NCBI GenBank assembly: GCA_014803435.1
Contig: JACYFD010000001.1
Location: forward strand, 620,001-684,000
Direction of reading: 5' to 3'
Length of the DNA: 64,000 nucleotides
Source: Cellulosimicrobium terreum
Lineage (GTDB): Bacteria > Actinomycetota > Actinomycetes > Actinomycetales > Cellulomonadaceae
Within the stretch, counting starts at the first letter, position 1, and each line of letters opens with the position of its first letter. Positions 18,927 to 27,342 of the stretch are shown in pieces. A model generated the notes under the pieces. The model was not told the DNA's origin. It saw only the letters and a list, made by a program, of their open reading frames with translations, and ran no database searches. The translations under genes were made by a program, and so were the position numbers.

Positions 18927-19915
18927 CGCGCCTGACGCTCGGCCGGGCCGTCGAGGGTGGGACGCTCCTGCCGCCGTTCACCGACGCGCACGTCCACCTC
19001 GGCCTCGTCGACGCGACCGCGCTGCTCCCGCACGGCATCGCCGTCGTCCACGACCTCGGCTGGGTGCCCGACGTCGCAGCGTCCTGGGTCGGCACGCCCG
19101 GGCTGCCGGCGGTCGAGCTCGCGGGAGCCTTCCTCACCGCTCCGAGGGGCTACCCGTCCGACCGATCGTGGGCGCCGGACGGCTCCGTCGTGGAGATCGC
19201 CTCGCCGGAGGAGGCGGTCGCGGCAGTGGACCGACAGCTCGCGGCCGGGGCATCGTTCGTCAAGGTCGCGCTCAACAGCGTCGCCGGCCCCGTGCCGGAC
19301 GACGGCGTCCTCGCCGCGATCGTCGGGCGCGCCCACGAACGGGGCCGGTCCGTCGTCGCGCACACGGAGGGTGCGGGCCAGGCCGCGCGCGCGTTCGAGT
19401 GCGGCGTCGACCGCCTCGCTCACGCGCCGTTCTCCGAGCGGCTGCCCGACGCGCTGCTCGTCGCGATGACGGCCAGGCCGAGCAGGCCCGGCCACGCGCC
19501 GTCGGGCATGACGTGGGTCAGCACGCTCGACGTGCACGGGTACGGGACGCCGACCCCGCAGCAGGACGTCGCGATCGACAACGTCCGCCGTTTCTCGGAC
19601 GCAGGTGGCACGGTCGTCTACGGCACGGACCTGGGCAACGGCCCGCTCCCGGTCGGCGTGAACGAGCGCGAGCTGCGCGCGCTCGCGGCAGCCGGTCTCG
19701 GCCCGGACGCCCTGCTCCGGTCCCTCACCTCCGCCTCCACCCCGCCTGCCGAACACGACCTGAAGGACGCTTCGAGCCGCGGAACGACCGCCAGGTCGTT
19801 CTCGGCGGGGCGGATGACCTTCGTCCCGGGCGAACCACCGGATGATCCGTCCGACCTCCCGCGCTGGCTCGCCGGCGCCACGACCGTGCCCCGCACCGAG
19901 AAGGACCAGACATGA
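18923..19915 (+). CDS. Amidohydrolase in the kyn operon, candidate N-formylkynurenine formamidase
   Basis: The start is ATG 18923, overlapping the kynA stop (330 residues). The metal-binding set of the amidohydrolase superfamily is complete: DAHVHLG (His23, His25), SFVKVAL (likely bridging Lys), VVAHTEG, RLAHAPF and VYGTDLGNG. It sits between tryptophan dioxygenase and kynureninase with ATGA overlaps on both sides, and neither classical formamidase family (KynB or the alpha/beta hydrolase type) is seen nearby. The position strongly suggests that it hydrolyses N-formylkynurenine to kynurenine and formate. That role is inference from context; the family also contains hydantoinase-, imidazolonepropionase- and prolidase-like enzymes. 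Confidence 0.85.
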   Translation: MTRLTLGRAVEGGTLLPPFTDAHVHLGLVDATALLPHGIAVVHDLGWVPDVAASWVGTPGLPAVELAGAFLTAPRGYPSDRSWAPDGSVVEIASPEEAVAAVDRQLAAGASFVKVALNSVAGPVPDDGVLAAIVGRAHERGRSVVAHTEGAGQAARAFECGVDRLAHAPFSERLPDALLVAMTARPSRPGHAPSGMTWVSTLDVHGYGTPTPQQDVAIDNVRRFSDAGGTVVYGTDLGNGPLPVGVNERELRALAAAGLGPDALLRSLTSASTPPAEHDLKDASSRGTTARSFSAGRMTFVPGEPPDDPSDLPRWLAGATTVPRTEKDQT

Positions 19916-21231
19916 GCACCTCGACCGGCTCCTCGACCGGCTCCTCGACCGGCCCCTCGACCGGCCCAGCAGCGCGCGCCGCACGCGCCGCCGCCCTCGA
20001 CGCCGCGGACCCCCTCGCGCGCTACGTCGACGCGTTCGTCACGTCCGACGACGTGACCGCCTACCTCGACGGGAACTCGCTCGGCCGGCCCACGCGGGCC
20101 AGCGCGGAGCGGCTCGCGCGGTTCGCCACGGAGCAGTGGGGCGCGCGGCTCATCCGCGGCTGGGACGAGGAGTGGTACGAGCTCCCGCTGACCCTGGGCG
20201 ACCGGATCGGCGCGGCGGCTCTGGGCGCGGCGGCGGGGCAGGCGTTCGTCGCCGACTCCACGACCGTGATCCTGTACAAGCTGGTCCGGGCCGCGCTCGG
20301 GGCGCCGGCGGTCGCGGGTCGCGACGAGATCGTGCTGGACTCCGGCAACTTCCCGACCGACCGCTACGTGCTGGAGGGCGTCGCGCGCGAGCACGGCGCG
20401 ACGTTGCGCTGGATCACCCCCGACTCGGACGGGGGAGTCACCCCGGAGCAGGTCGCCGAGGTGCTGTCCGAGCGGACCGCGCTCGTCGTGCTCAGCCACG
20501 TCGCGTACCGGTCGGGCTACGTGAGCGACGTGGAGGAGATCACGCGTCTGGCGCACGACACCGGCGCGCTCGTCCTGTGGGACCTGTGCCACTCCGCGGG
20601 GGCGGTGCCCGTCGAGCTCGATGCGTGGGGGGTCGACCTGGCCGTGGGCTGCACGTACAAGTACCTCAACGGTGGCCCGGGCGCTCCCGCGTTCGGCTAC
20701 GTCCGCGCCGAGCTCCAGTCGAGCGTGTCCCAGCCGATCCAGGGCTGGATGGGCAGCGCCGCACCGTTCGAGATGGGCCCCGGCTATGCGCCGCACCCGG
20801 GTCCGCGCGGGTTCCTGTCGGGGACGCCCGCGATCGTGGGCATGCTCGCGATGCAGGACATGGTCGACCTCGTCGCCGAGGCGGGCATGGAGGCGATCCG
20901 GGCCAAGTCGGTCGCGCTCACCGAGTACGCGCTCGAGCTCGTCGACGACCTCCTCGTCCCGCTCGGCACGCGCGTCGCCTCCCCGCGGGACGCCGCCCGG
21001 CGCGGCAGCCACGTGACCGTGGACCACGACGCGTTCGAGGCCACCCTCCCGCTCCTGTGGGCGAGAGGCGTCATCCCCGATTTCCGGCGCCCCAACGGGC
21101 TGCGGCTCGGCCTGTCCCCGCTGTCGACGTCGTTCGACGAGGTGCGCGTCGGCGTCGAGGCGGTCCGCGACGCCCTCGTCGAGGTGGAGCCACGCGACCC
21201 GCAGACGGCACCGGTGGAGGCGACGGCATGA
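19912..21231 (+). CDS. kynU: Kynureninase
   Basis: This 439-residue PLP enzyme cleaves kynurenine to anthranilate and alanine. Family segments include AYLDGNSLGRPT, WDEEWYELPLTLGDRIG, VLDSGNFPTDRYV, LSHVAYRSGYV, LWDLCHSAGAVPVEL and GCTYKYLNGGPGAPAF, whose Lys holds PLP. The first 20 residues are a low-complexity STGS/STGP repeat encoded by a 12-base tandem repeat and are probably dispensable. It is the last gene of the operon, so the expected end product is anthranilate. No genes for the further 3-hydroxyanthranilate route to NAD are visible. Confidence 0.95.
   Translation: MSTSTGSSTGSSTGPSTGPAARAARAAALDAADPLARYVDAFVTSDDVTAYLDGNSLGRPTRASAERLARFATEQWGARLIRGWDEEWYELPLTLGDRIGAAALGAAAGQAFVADSTTVILYKLVRAALGAPAVAGRDEIVLDSGNFPTDRYVLEGVAREHGATLRWITPDSDGGVTPEQVAEVLSERTALVVLSHVAYRSGYVSDVEEITRLAHDTGALVLWDLCHSAGAVPVELDAWGVDLAVGCTYKYLNGGPGAPAFGYVRAELQSSVSQPIQGWMGSAAPFEMGPGYAPHPGPRGFLSGTPAIVGMLAMQDMVDLVAEAGMEAIRAKSVALTEYALELVDDLLVPLGTRVASPRDAARRGSHVTVDHDAFEATLPLLWARGVIPDFRRPNGLRLGLSPLSTSFDEVRVGVEAVRDALVEVEPRDPQTAPVEATA
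19921..19968 (+). repeat. 12-bp tandem repeat at the 5' end of kynU
   Basis: There are four units of TCGACCGGCTCC, the last two with substitutions, starting nine bases after the kynU ATG. The repeat encodes STGS/STGP and stays in frame. Confidence 0.9.
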
Positions 21232-21312
21232 CGGTCGTGGTCGAACGGGTGGGCGGTACCCGTAGCGGGACCACCTCGTAGGTCGTTTGCTACATTGTGC
21301 ATGCGGCGCAGG

Positions 21313-21318
21313 TAGGAT
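21313..21318 (+). promoter_or_regulatory. TAGGAT -10 box of vapBC (leaderless)
   Basis: TAGGAT lies 6 bases before the antitoxin ATG. It sits inside a GCAGG (21308-21312) / CCTGC (21320-21324) inverted repeat that could be an autoregulatory operator. Confidence 0.45.
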
Positions 21319-21324
21319 GCCTGC

Positions 21325-21555
21325 ATGGTCAACATCACGATCCGGGACGTCCCGCAGGACGTTCGCGACGAGCTCGCGTCCCGCGCCGCAGGCTCGGGTC
21401 GCTCGCTGCAGGAGTACCTCGCCGCTGCGCTGCGAGACCTGGCATCCCGCCCGTCGCTGGAGAGTGCGCTGGTGGAGATCCGTCGCGGCGCCCGCGGGAT
21501 GCCGGAGCTCGAGACCGGCGACGTGCTGGCCGATCTCGCGGCCGACCGCAGGTGA
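21325..21555 (+). CDS. vapB: Antitoxin, FitA/VapB ribbon-helix-helix type
   Basis: This 76-residue protein has an N-terminal ribbon-helix-helix DNA-binding domain (MVNITIRDVPQDVRDELASR, then SLQEYLAAALRDLA). The C-terminal tail (about 55-76) would block the toxin active site. It is directly followed by a PIN-domain gene with a GTGA overlap, the usual antitoxin-toxin arrangement. It should bind its own promoter together with the toxin. The upstream TAGGAT box and flanking inverted repeat fit this. Confidence 0.88.
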   Translation: MVNITIRDVPQDVRDELASRAAGSGRSLQEYLAAALRDLASRPSLESALVEIRRGARGMPELETGDVLADLAADRR

Positions 21556-21953
21556 GCGGGCCGCTCGTCGTGGACGCCTCGGCGGTGCTCGCGCTGCTCG
21601 TGGACCCCGGGGTCCGGGGGGACCGCGTCGCGCGGCAGCTCCAGGGCGTCACCGTGCTCGACGCTCCCGACCTCCTGCCGTACGAGGTGGACAACGTCCT
21701 GCGACGGCGCCGCGCCGCTGGGCTGCTCGCGGAGCGCGACGCCCAGGCGGGACGGGATGCGTTCGCGCTGCTTCGTTTCCAGCTCTGGCCGTTCGCCGTC
21801 CTCGCCGCGCGCGCCTGGGAGCTGGGGGCGAACCTCTCGACGTACGACGCGTCGTACGTCGCCCTGGCCGAGCACGTCGACGGGACGCTCCTGACGGGTG
21901 ACGCGAGGATCTCGCGCGCGGCCGGCGTCCGGTGCGCCATCCAGGTGGTCTGA
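21552..21953 (+). CDS. vapC: VapC-type PIN-domain ribonuclease toxin
   Basis: The start is GTG 21552, overlapping the antitoxin stop (133 residues). The acidic metal-binding residues of the PIN fold are present: VVDASAVLALL (Asp), PYEVDNVLRR (Glu), STYDASYVALAE (Asp) and LTGDARISRA (Asp). VapC enzymes cut tRNA or rRNA and arrest growth when the antitoxin is degraded. The pair looks intact and functional. Confidence 0.9.
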   Translation: MSGPLVVDASAVLALLVDPGVRGDRVARQLQGVTVLDAPDLLPYEVDNVLRRRRAAGLLAERDAQAGRDAFALLRFQLWPFAVLAARAWELGANLSTYDASYVALAEHVDGTLLTGDARISRAAGVRCAIQVV

Positions 21954-21972
21954 GCGGGTCAGCCGTCAGCCG

Positions 21973-22620
21973 TCATGCGGAAGCCGCCAGGACGATCGTC
22001 GTCACGACGTCGGTGACGGCCGGGCGTCGTGGTGTCGAGCCGAACCCGAACCGTACGGGTGGGTCGACCGGTGCCAGCCCACCGAGTGGTGCGCCGTCCC
22101 ACGTCGACGTCACCTCCACGACCGCGTGCACGTCCGTCGCGCCGTAGTGCTCGACCCGCCCGGCGCCGGCGCTCCCGCGCGTGCGCACGCCGTGCAGCAG
22201 GGCGCGCGCGACGGGGTCGGTCACGGCGGTGAACCGTCGTGACGTCGCGACCCGGTCCGGGACGGCCCGCAGCGCGTGGCCCAACCCGGTCCGCGGCCCG
22301 ACGGCGACCCGTGCGGCGAGCGGGCCGGCGTCGACCAGCCACGGGGCGGGGACGTGCGCACGCTCGCCGCGTCGGGGGCCGTCCTCGTCACGGACGTGCA
22401 CGGGCACGACCTCGACCCGGTCGAACCGGTACGTGCTCGCGACGAGCGCGGCGACGTCGTCGGTCGGGGCGAGGAGGATGCGCTCGCCGTCGGGCCGCTC
22501 GACCATGACGTCGGCGAACGCCCCGAACGGGGACACGTCCCACCGGCCCACGACGACGCGCGTCCCGGAGGTCGTGCCCCAGCCGGCGATGCGGCCGTGG
22601 AACAGCAGGACGCGCGCCAT
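21973..22620 (-). CDS. Conserved protein of unknown function
   Basis: This 215-residue protein reads from the ATG at 22620 (MARVLLFHGRIAGWGTTSGT). The upstream extension of the frame runs antisense through the ChaB gene and is rejected. There is no signal peptide, membrane helix or catalytic motif. Similar proteins with the start ARVLLFHGRIAG and the segment SPFGAFADVMVERPDG are, from memory, widespread in Micrococcales. Mostly beta structure is suggested. It is divergent from the ChaB-like gene. Confidence 0.7.
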   Translation of the reverse strand: MARVLLFHGRIAGWGTTSGTRVVVGRWDVSPFGAFADVMVERPDGERILLAPTDDVAALVASTYRFDRVEVVPVHVRDEDGPRRGERAHVPAPWLVDAGPLAARVAVGPRTGLGHALRAVPDRVATSRRFTAVTDPVARALLHGVRTRGSAGAGRVEHYGATDVHAVVEVTSTWDGAPLGGLAPVDPPVRFGFGSTPRRPAVTDVVTTIVLAASA

Positions 22621-22731
22621 CCGGGCAGCGTAGGCCGGTCCGCGCGGGCACGCGCCCGCTGGCGGGCGCGCGCACGCGGGTGGAGGCTCGGGTGGAGGCG
22701 GCGCACGCCGTCGGACAGGCGGAGGTGGACC

Positions 22732-23157
22732 GTGCCGAAGACCACGCGCGACGGGGACGCGAAGCAGTCCGAGATCCCCAGCACCCTGCAGCGCTCGGAC
22801 GAGAAGGCGCAGCGGACGTTCGCGAAGGCGTTCGACGCCGCGATGGAGCAGTACGGCTCCGACCAGCGCGCGCGCCGGGTCGCGTTCTCCGCGCTCAAGC
22901 ACACGCACGAGAAGATCGGTGACCACTGGGAGCCCAAGGACGAGCCGGGGCCGTCGGACGAGCGCGCCGAGGAGGGCGGGCTCGACCCGGACGCGGAGTC
23001 CGCGGGAGGCGTGGACGCGAACGCGACCAAGGAGCACCTGCTCGACGTCGCGCGACGGCTCGACGTCGACGGCCGCTCCGACATGACGAAGGACGAGCTG
23101 GTCGAGGCGATCCAGCGCGCCAACGAGCGCGAGACGCGGCACGCTCGCGGCGACTGA
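22732..23157 (+). CDS. ChaB-domain protein with C-terminal Rho-N-like helix pair
   Basis: The start is GTG 22732 with GGAGG six bases upstream (141 residues). Residues about 12-62 form a ChaB domain (PSTLQRSDEKAQRTFAKAFD then RARRVAFSALKHTHEKIGDH). An acidic linker and a small SAP/Rho-N-like segment (TKEHLLDVARRLDVDGRSDM) follow. ChaB is named for a putative regulator of cation transport in E. coli, but its true role is unclear. The C-terminal segment may bind nucleic acid. Confidence 0.8.
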   Translation: MPKTTRDGDAKQSEIPSTLQRSDEKAQRTFAKAFDAAMEQYGSDQRARRVAFSALKHTHEKIGDHWEPKDEPGPSDERAEEGGLDPDAESAGGVDANATKEHLLDVARRLDVDGRSDMTKDELVEAIQRANERETRHARGD

Positions 23158-23166
23158 CCGCTGCTC

Positions 23167-23201
23167 GGTGAACGCCACCCCACGTCCGGGTGGCGTTCAC
23201 C
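23167..23201 (+). terminator. Terminator of the ChaB-like gene
   Basis: A perfect 13-base inverted repeat, GGTGAACGCCACC (23167-23179) and its complement (23189-23201), has a 9-base loop and starts 10 bases after the stop. Confidence 0.75.
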
Positions 23202-23322
23202 GGGGCGTTCCACCTCCGCTACCTGGGTTCCCTACCGTGACAGCGCTTCCCCGAACCGGGTGGCGTGGCCACGGTGGTCCGACGACCGTCGCCGCGCGGC
23301 TCGCCGACCAGCGAAGGAACCC

Positions 23323-25476
23323 ATGACCTCGCACGCCTCCGGAACGCCTGCGCCGCTGCGCCGTGGCACGGCCTCCGCCCTCGCCCTCGCCCTGACGGGT
23401 GCCGCGGTCGCGACCGCGACCATCGTCCCGACCGGTCCCGCCACCGCAGCCGACGACGCGTCGCTCGTGACGACGTCGGGCACGACGTGGCGCTACCTCG
23501 ACGACGGGACCGACCCCGCGGGCGGCTCCGCGGACCCGCGCACCTGGGCGACGACCGCGTACGACGACTCCACGTGGAGGTCCGGCACCGGCGCGTTCGG
23601 CGCGAAGAGAGGGCAGGCGACCGGGATCGGCGACGCGTTCCCGATCACGACGCTCGTCACCCAGTACCTCCCCGGCACCACGACGGACGTCCCCACGTTC
23701 TTCTTCCGCACCGACGTCGACCTCACGGCGTCGGACCTCGACGGCGTGCCCGCGTTCGAGGGCGAGATCGTGTACGACGACGCGGCGATCGTCTATGTCA
23801 ACGGCGCGGAGGTCGCGCGTCTCGGCGACGACGCGCGCGAGATCACCGAGAACGTGCAGTACCACGGCAACGGCCGTGCAGACCCCGTGACCAGCACGTT
23901 CGTCGTCCCGGCCGACGCGTTCGTGGCGGGAGAGAACACGATCTCCGTCGCTCTGTACCAGGACGCGCCGACGAGCTCGGACATCTACCTCGACGTCCGC
24001 TCCCTGGTCCCGACGCACGGCGAGGTCCGCGACGTCACGCTGGGGATCGGGGCCGACGAGACCGAGGCGACGGTCGCCTGGTTCGCGAACCTGCCAGGCG
24101 AGGGCGAGGTGCAGTGGGCGCGCGCCGAGGACGTGGTCGACGGGGTGTTCCCCGCCGGGGCGAGCTCGGCACCGGCCGACTCCGACGCATCGGCCGACGG
24201 CGCGACGTACCACCACGCGGCGGTCACGGGACTGGAGGAGAACTCCTCGTACGCCTATCGCGTCGGCGGGGTCGGCACGGGCTGGTCCGATACCGCGACG
24301 TTCGACACGGGTACGTTCGGCGACGAGTACTCGTTCTTGTTCGTCGGCGACATCCAGATCGGCGCGAGCGGCAGCACGTCGAACGACACCGCGAGCTGGG
24401 TGCGCAACGCCGGGACGATCGACGAGCGCCACCCCGACGCCGCGTTCCTGGTCTCCGCGGGAGACCAGGTGGACAGCTCGGGCAGCTCGGAGCAGTACGC
24501 GGGCCTGTTCTCGGCCGCGTCGATGCGCACGCTGCGATTCGCTCCGGACGTCGGCAACCACGATGCCGGCAGCGCGCTCTACGACCAGCACTACGCGCGC
24601 CCGAACGCGACCGACGGCATGCGCGACTACTGGTACGCCTACGGCGACGTGCTGTTCGTGTCGCTCGACTCGAACCAGTCCTCGCCCGCCGGGATCGACG
24701 CCCGCGAGGACTACCTGCGGGACGTGCTCGCCGAGCGCGGCGACGACTACGAGTGGGTCGTCGTGTCGTTCCACCACTCGCTGTACAGCCAGGCGTTCCA
24801 CTCGCGCGACGCTGACGTCGTCCGCCTGCGCGAGCAGCTCGCGCCGGCGTTCAGCGAGCTCGGCGTCGACGTGGTCCTCGCCGGGCACGACCACATCTTC
24901 ACGCGCAGCCACCTCATGCAGGGCACGACGCCGGTGGTCCCCGCCGCCGAGCCGGCGACCGGCGACGTCCTCGACCCGCAGGACGGTGAGGTGCTGTACG
25001 TGACGGGGAACTCCTCGACGGGCAGCAAGTACTACGACTTCGACGGCGCGAAGCCATGGACCGCGCGCTGGGAGCAGTCGCACGAGCCGAGCTACTCCGA
25101 GGTGGACGTCACGCCGACGACCTTCACCGTCACCACCTACGCGACGGCCACCGAACGGGTGGTGGACCAGGTGACGGTACGGCATGACGGCGCGGCCCCT
25201 GCGCTCGACGTGGAGGCGACCTCGCGCTGCCTCGCCGGGAAGGCGTACGTCGCGGTCCGGGCGACCAACGCGGTCGACACCGCGGTCGACGTGACCCTCC
25301 GGACGCCGTTCGGGTCGCGCACCGTCACGGCCGTCGAGCCCGGCAAGGCCGCCTACCAGTCCTTCGCGGTCCGCTCGGCGTCCGTCGAGGCGGGAGCCGT
25401 CACCGTGACCGGCGCGCTGCCCGACGGCGGCGCGGCCTCGACGCAGGACGCCGCCTTCGCCGCGCTCACCTGCTGA
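23323..25476 (+). CDS. Secreted purple acid phosphatase-like metallophosphoesterase with shared C-terminal module
   Basis: The product has 717 residues, from ATG 23323 with GAAGGA upstream. A signal peptide (about 1-43) is followed by a beta-sandwich domain (about 45-225, with EIVYDDAAIVYVNGAEV) and a fibronectin-like N-terminal phosphatase domain (about 228-325). The catalytic domain (about 330-560) has every metallophosphatase motif: LFVGDIQIG, SAGDQVD, DVGNHDAG, VVSFHHSLYS and LAGHDHIFTRSH. Residues 625-717 are the Cys-bounded C-terminal module shared with the GH43, M28 and GH95 proteins. It probably releases phosphate from extracellular organic phosphates. Confidence 0.88.
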   Translation: MTSHASGTPAPLRRGTASALALALTGAAVATATIVPTGPATAADDASLVTTSGTTWRYLDDGTDPAGGSADPRTWATTAYDDSTWRSGTGAFGAKRGQATGIGDAFPITTLVTQYLPGTTTDVPTFFFRTDVDLTASDLDGVPAFEGEIVYDDAAIVYVNGAEVARLGDDAREITENVQYHGNGRADPVTSTFVVPADAFVAGENTISVALYQDAPTSSDIYLDVRSLVPTHGEVRDVTLGIGADETEATVAWFANLPGEGEVQWARAEDVVDGVFPAGASSAPADSDASADGATYHHAAVTGLEENSSYAYRVGGVGTGWSDTATFDTGTFGDEYSFLFVGDIQIGASGSTSNDTASWVRNAGTIDERHPDAAFLVSAGDQVDSSGSSEQYAGLFSAASMRTLRFAPDVGNHDAGSALYDQHYARPNATDGMRDYWYAYGDVLFVSLDSNQSSPAGIDAREDYLRDVLAERGDDYEWVVVSFHHSLYSQAFHSRDADVVRLREQLAPAFSELGVDVVLAGHDHIFTRSHLMQGTTPVVPAAEPATGDVLDPQDGEVLYVTGNSSTGSKYYDFDGAKPWTARWEQSHEPSYSEVDVTPTTFTVTTYATATERVVDQVTVRHDGAAPALDVEATSRCLAGKAYVAVRATNAVDTAVDVTLRTPFGSRTVTAVEPGKAAYQSFAVRSASVEAGAVTVTGALPDGGAASTQDAAFAALTC

Positions 25477-25538
25477 CCGGACTGCTGACCGGACCGGTGC
25501 CCCTCCGCAGCTGACCCCCCGCAGCTGACCCCTCCGCT

Positions 25539-25598
25539 GCCGAACCCCGGGTTGCAGCCCGTTCGCGACGTCGAACGGGCCGCAACCCGGGGTTCGGC
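25539..25598. repeat. 27-bp near-perfect inverted repeat (intergenic palindrome C)
   Basis: The arms at 25539-25565 and 25572-25598 pair with one mismatch around a 6-base centre. The outer edges read GCCGAACCCC and GGGGTTCGGC. It lies between two same-strand genes and could act as a terminator. The shared GCCGAAC edge with the palindrome at 40465 suggests a dispersed repeat family. Confidence 0.8.
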
Positions 25599-25647
25599 GG
25601 CAAGACGGCACCACGACCAGGGGAGCGTCGCGTGCCACGATGGGTCC

Positions 25648-26169
25648 ATGACTGCGAGCACCGGCAACGCGCCCGGGACCCCCGACGACCTGACCGCCCT
25701 CGTCGCGACGATCGAGGCGCAGGAGCGCGACCTCGTGCTCCCGGCGTTCACGCACGACGACGCGTGGCGGCTCGGCTGCGTCCTCGTCGAGCTCGCGACG
25801 GAGCGCGACCTGCCCGTGACGATCGACGTGCGCAAGGGCCACCAGCAGGTGTTCCACGCCGCGCGCGAGGGCTCGACCCCGGACAACGACACCTGGGTCG
25901 AGCGCAAGGTGCGGGTCGTGCAGCGGTTCGGGGCGTCGTCATACCTCGTGGGCCTGCGCTCCAAGCTTCGCGGGCAGACGTTCGCCGAGCAGCACCAGCT
26001 GCCGCTCCAGGAGTACGCGGCGCACGGCGGGGCGTTCCCGGTCCGTGTCGAGGGCGTCGGGCCGGTGGGCGTCGTGACGGTGTCCGGGCTCGCGCAGGCG
26101 GACGACCACGCGCTCGTCGTCGAGGCGCTGCGCGCGTTCCTCGGCCGGCCGGAGACGATGCTCGCCTGA
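25648..26169 (+). CDS. UPF0303/haem-degrading-domain family protein
   Basis: The start is ATG 25648 (173 residues). The sequence matches the small HbpS/GlcG-like family annotated as haem-degrading domain or UPF0303: LTALVATIEAQERDLVLPAF, LGCVLVELATERDLPVTIDV, HAAREGSTPDNDTWVERKVR and a C-terminal EYAAHGGAFPVRVEGVGPVG. The fold is a profilin-like alpha/beta/alpha sandwich. Real haem degradation is proven for few members, so the function is uncertain. There is no ribosome-binding site; a CACGAT box six bases before the ATG suggests a leaderless transcript. Confidence 0.82.
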   Translation: MTASTGNAPGTPDDLTALVATIEAQERDLVLPAFTHDDAWRLGCVLVELATERDLPVTIDVRKGHQQVFHAAREGSTPDNDTWVERKVRVVQRFGASSYLVGLRSKLRGQTFAEQHQLPLQEYAAHGGAFPVRVEGVGPVGVVTVSGLAQADDHALVVEALRAFLGRPETMLA

Positions 26170-26171
26170 GC

Positions 26172-26177
26172 TACGGT
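26172..26177 (+). promoter_or_regulatory. TACGGT -10 box of the zinc peptidase gene (leaderless)
   Basis: TACGGT is followed by seven bases and the GTG start at 26185, with no ribosome-binding site. Confidence 0.4.
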
Positions 26178-26184
26178 CGTCCTC

Positions 26185-27342
26185 GTGCGCGCCTTCTCCT
26201 GCTCCCGCTGCGGCAGCCTCGTCGGTTTCGAGGACATCACCTGCCTGACCTGCGGCTCCACGCTCGGCTACGTCCACGGCATCGACCGGATGCGGGCGCT
26301 GGACGACGACGGTCGTGCCCGCTGGGCCGGCGTGCCCCGGATCCTGTGCGCGAACGCGCCGCTCGGCTGCAACTGGCTCGTCCCGGAGGGGCCGGAGCTG
26401 GAGGCGTTCTGCGTCGCGTGCCGGCTGGTCCGTCGGCACCCGTCACCCGGTGACGAGCTGGCCACGGAGCAGTACGCGGCCGCGCTGGTGGCGGAGCGCC
26501 GCCTGCTGTTCCAGGTCCTGGAGAACGACCTGCCGGTCGTGAGCTACGCGGAGCGGGACGGCGGCCTGGCATTCGACCTGCTGTCCTCCACCACCGGCGA
26601 CCCGGTGACGATCGGGCACGCGGACGGCGTCGTGACGATCGACCTGTCCGAGGTGGGCGACGCCTACCGCGAGTCGCTGCGCGTCGAGCTCGGCGAGCCG
26701 TACCGGACCATGCTGGGCCACTTCCGGCACGAGATCGGGCACTACTACTGGCAGGTCCTGGTCTCGCCGGACCCGGACCTGCTGGCCCGGTGCCGCGACC
26801 TCTTCGGCGACGACACCGCGGACTACCAGGCCGCGATCGACCGCCACTACGCCCACGGCGCACCGGACGGCTGGCGCGACGAGTACATCTCCGACTACGC
26901 GACGATGCACCCGTACGAGGACTTCGCCGAGTCGTGGGCCCACTACCTGCACATCACGGACACGCTGCAGACCGCGGCGTCGTTCGGCATGAACCTGGGC
27001 GGCCTCATCGGCGACAAGCTCGCCCCCGAGCTGCAGGGCTCGCTCGCGACGCACCCCGCGTTCTCCACGACCGGGTACCGCGAGGTCTCGATGGAGGAGA
27101 TCCTCGCGCTGTGGCACCCGCTCGCGGTCGCGTTCAACCAGATCAACCGCTCGATGGGCAAGAACGACCTGTACCCGTTCGTGCTCACCGAGCCGGTGCG
27201 GACCAAGCTCGCGTTCGTGCACGCGGTGGTGTCAGGTCAGTCCCACTCGACGGGGACGTCCTCGAACGTCGGCCAGGTGGGGACGAGCGAGACGTCGAGC
27301 TCGGAGAGGTCGTCGACCGGCCGGGCGAACGCCACCTCGTAG
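26185..27342 (+). CDS. Putative zinc-binding metallopeptidase with C4 zinc ribbon
   Basis: The product has 385 residues, starting at GTG 26185. A four-Cys zinc ribbon (CSRCGSLVGFEDITCLTCGS) opens the protein, and more Cys residues follow (LCANAPLGCNW, CVACRL). The gluzincin-like motif RHEIGHYYW near residue 180 supplies His-Glu-His, and YEDFAESWAHYLHI may supply further ligands. This layout matches the actinobacterial zinc_peptidase (DUF2248-type) family of cytoplasmic proteins, whose substrate is unknown. The last 35 residues (SGQSHSTGTSSNVGQVGTSE onward) are low complexity and are read antisense to the OmpA-domain gene, an overlap of 106 bases. Confidence 0.82.
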   Translation: MRAFSCSRCGSLVGFEDITCLTCGSTLGYVHGIDRMRALDDDGRARWAGVPRILCANAPLGCNWLVPEGPELEAFCVACRLVRRHPSPGDELATEQYAAALVAERRLLFQVLENDLPVVSYAERDGGLAFDLLSSTTGDPVTIGHADGVVTIDLSEVGDAYRESLRVELGEPYRTMLGHFRHEIGHYYWQVLVSPDPDLLARCRDLFGDDTADYQAAIDRHYAHGAPDGWRDEYISDYATMHPYEDFAESWAHYLHITDTLQTAASFGMNLGGLIGDKLAPELQGSLATHPAFSTTGYREVSMEEILALWHPLAVAFNQINRSMGKNDLYPFVLTEPVRTKLAFVHAVVSGQSHSTGTSSNVGQVGTSETSSSERSSTGRANATS

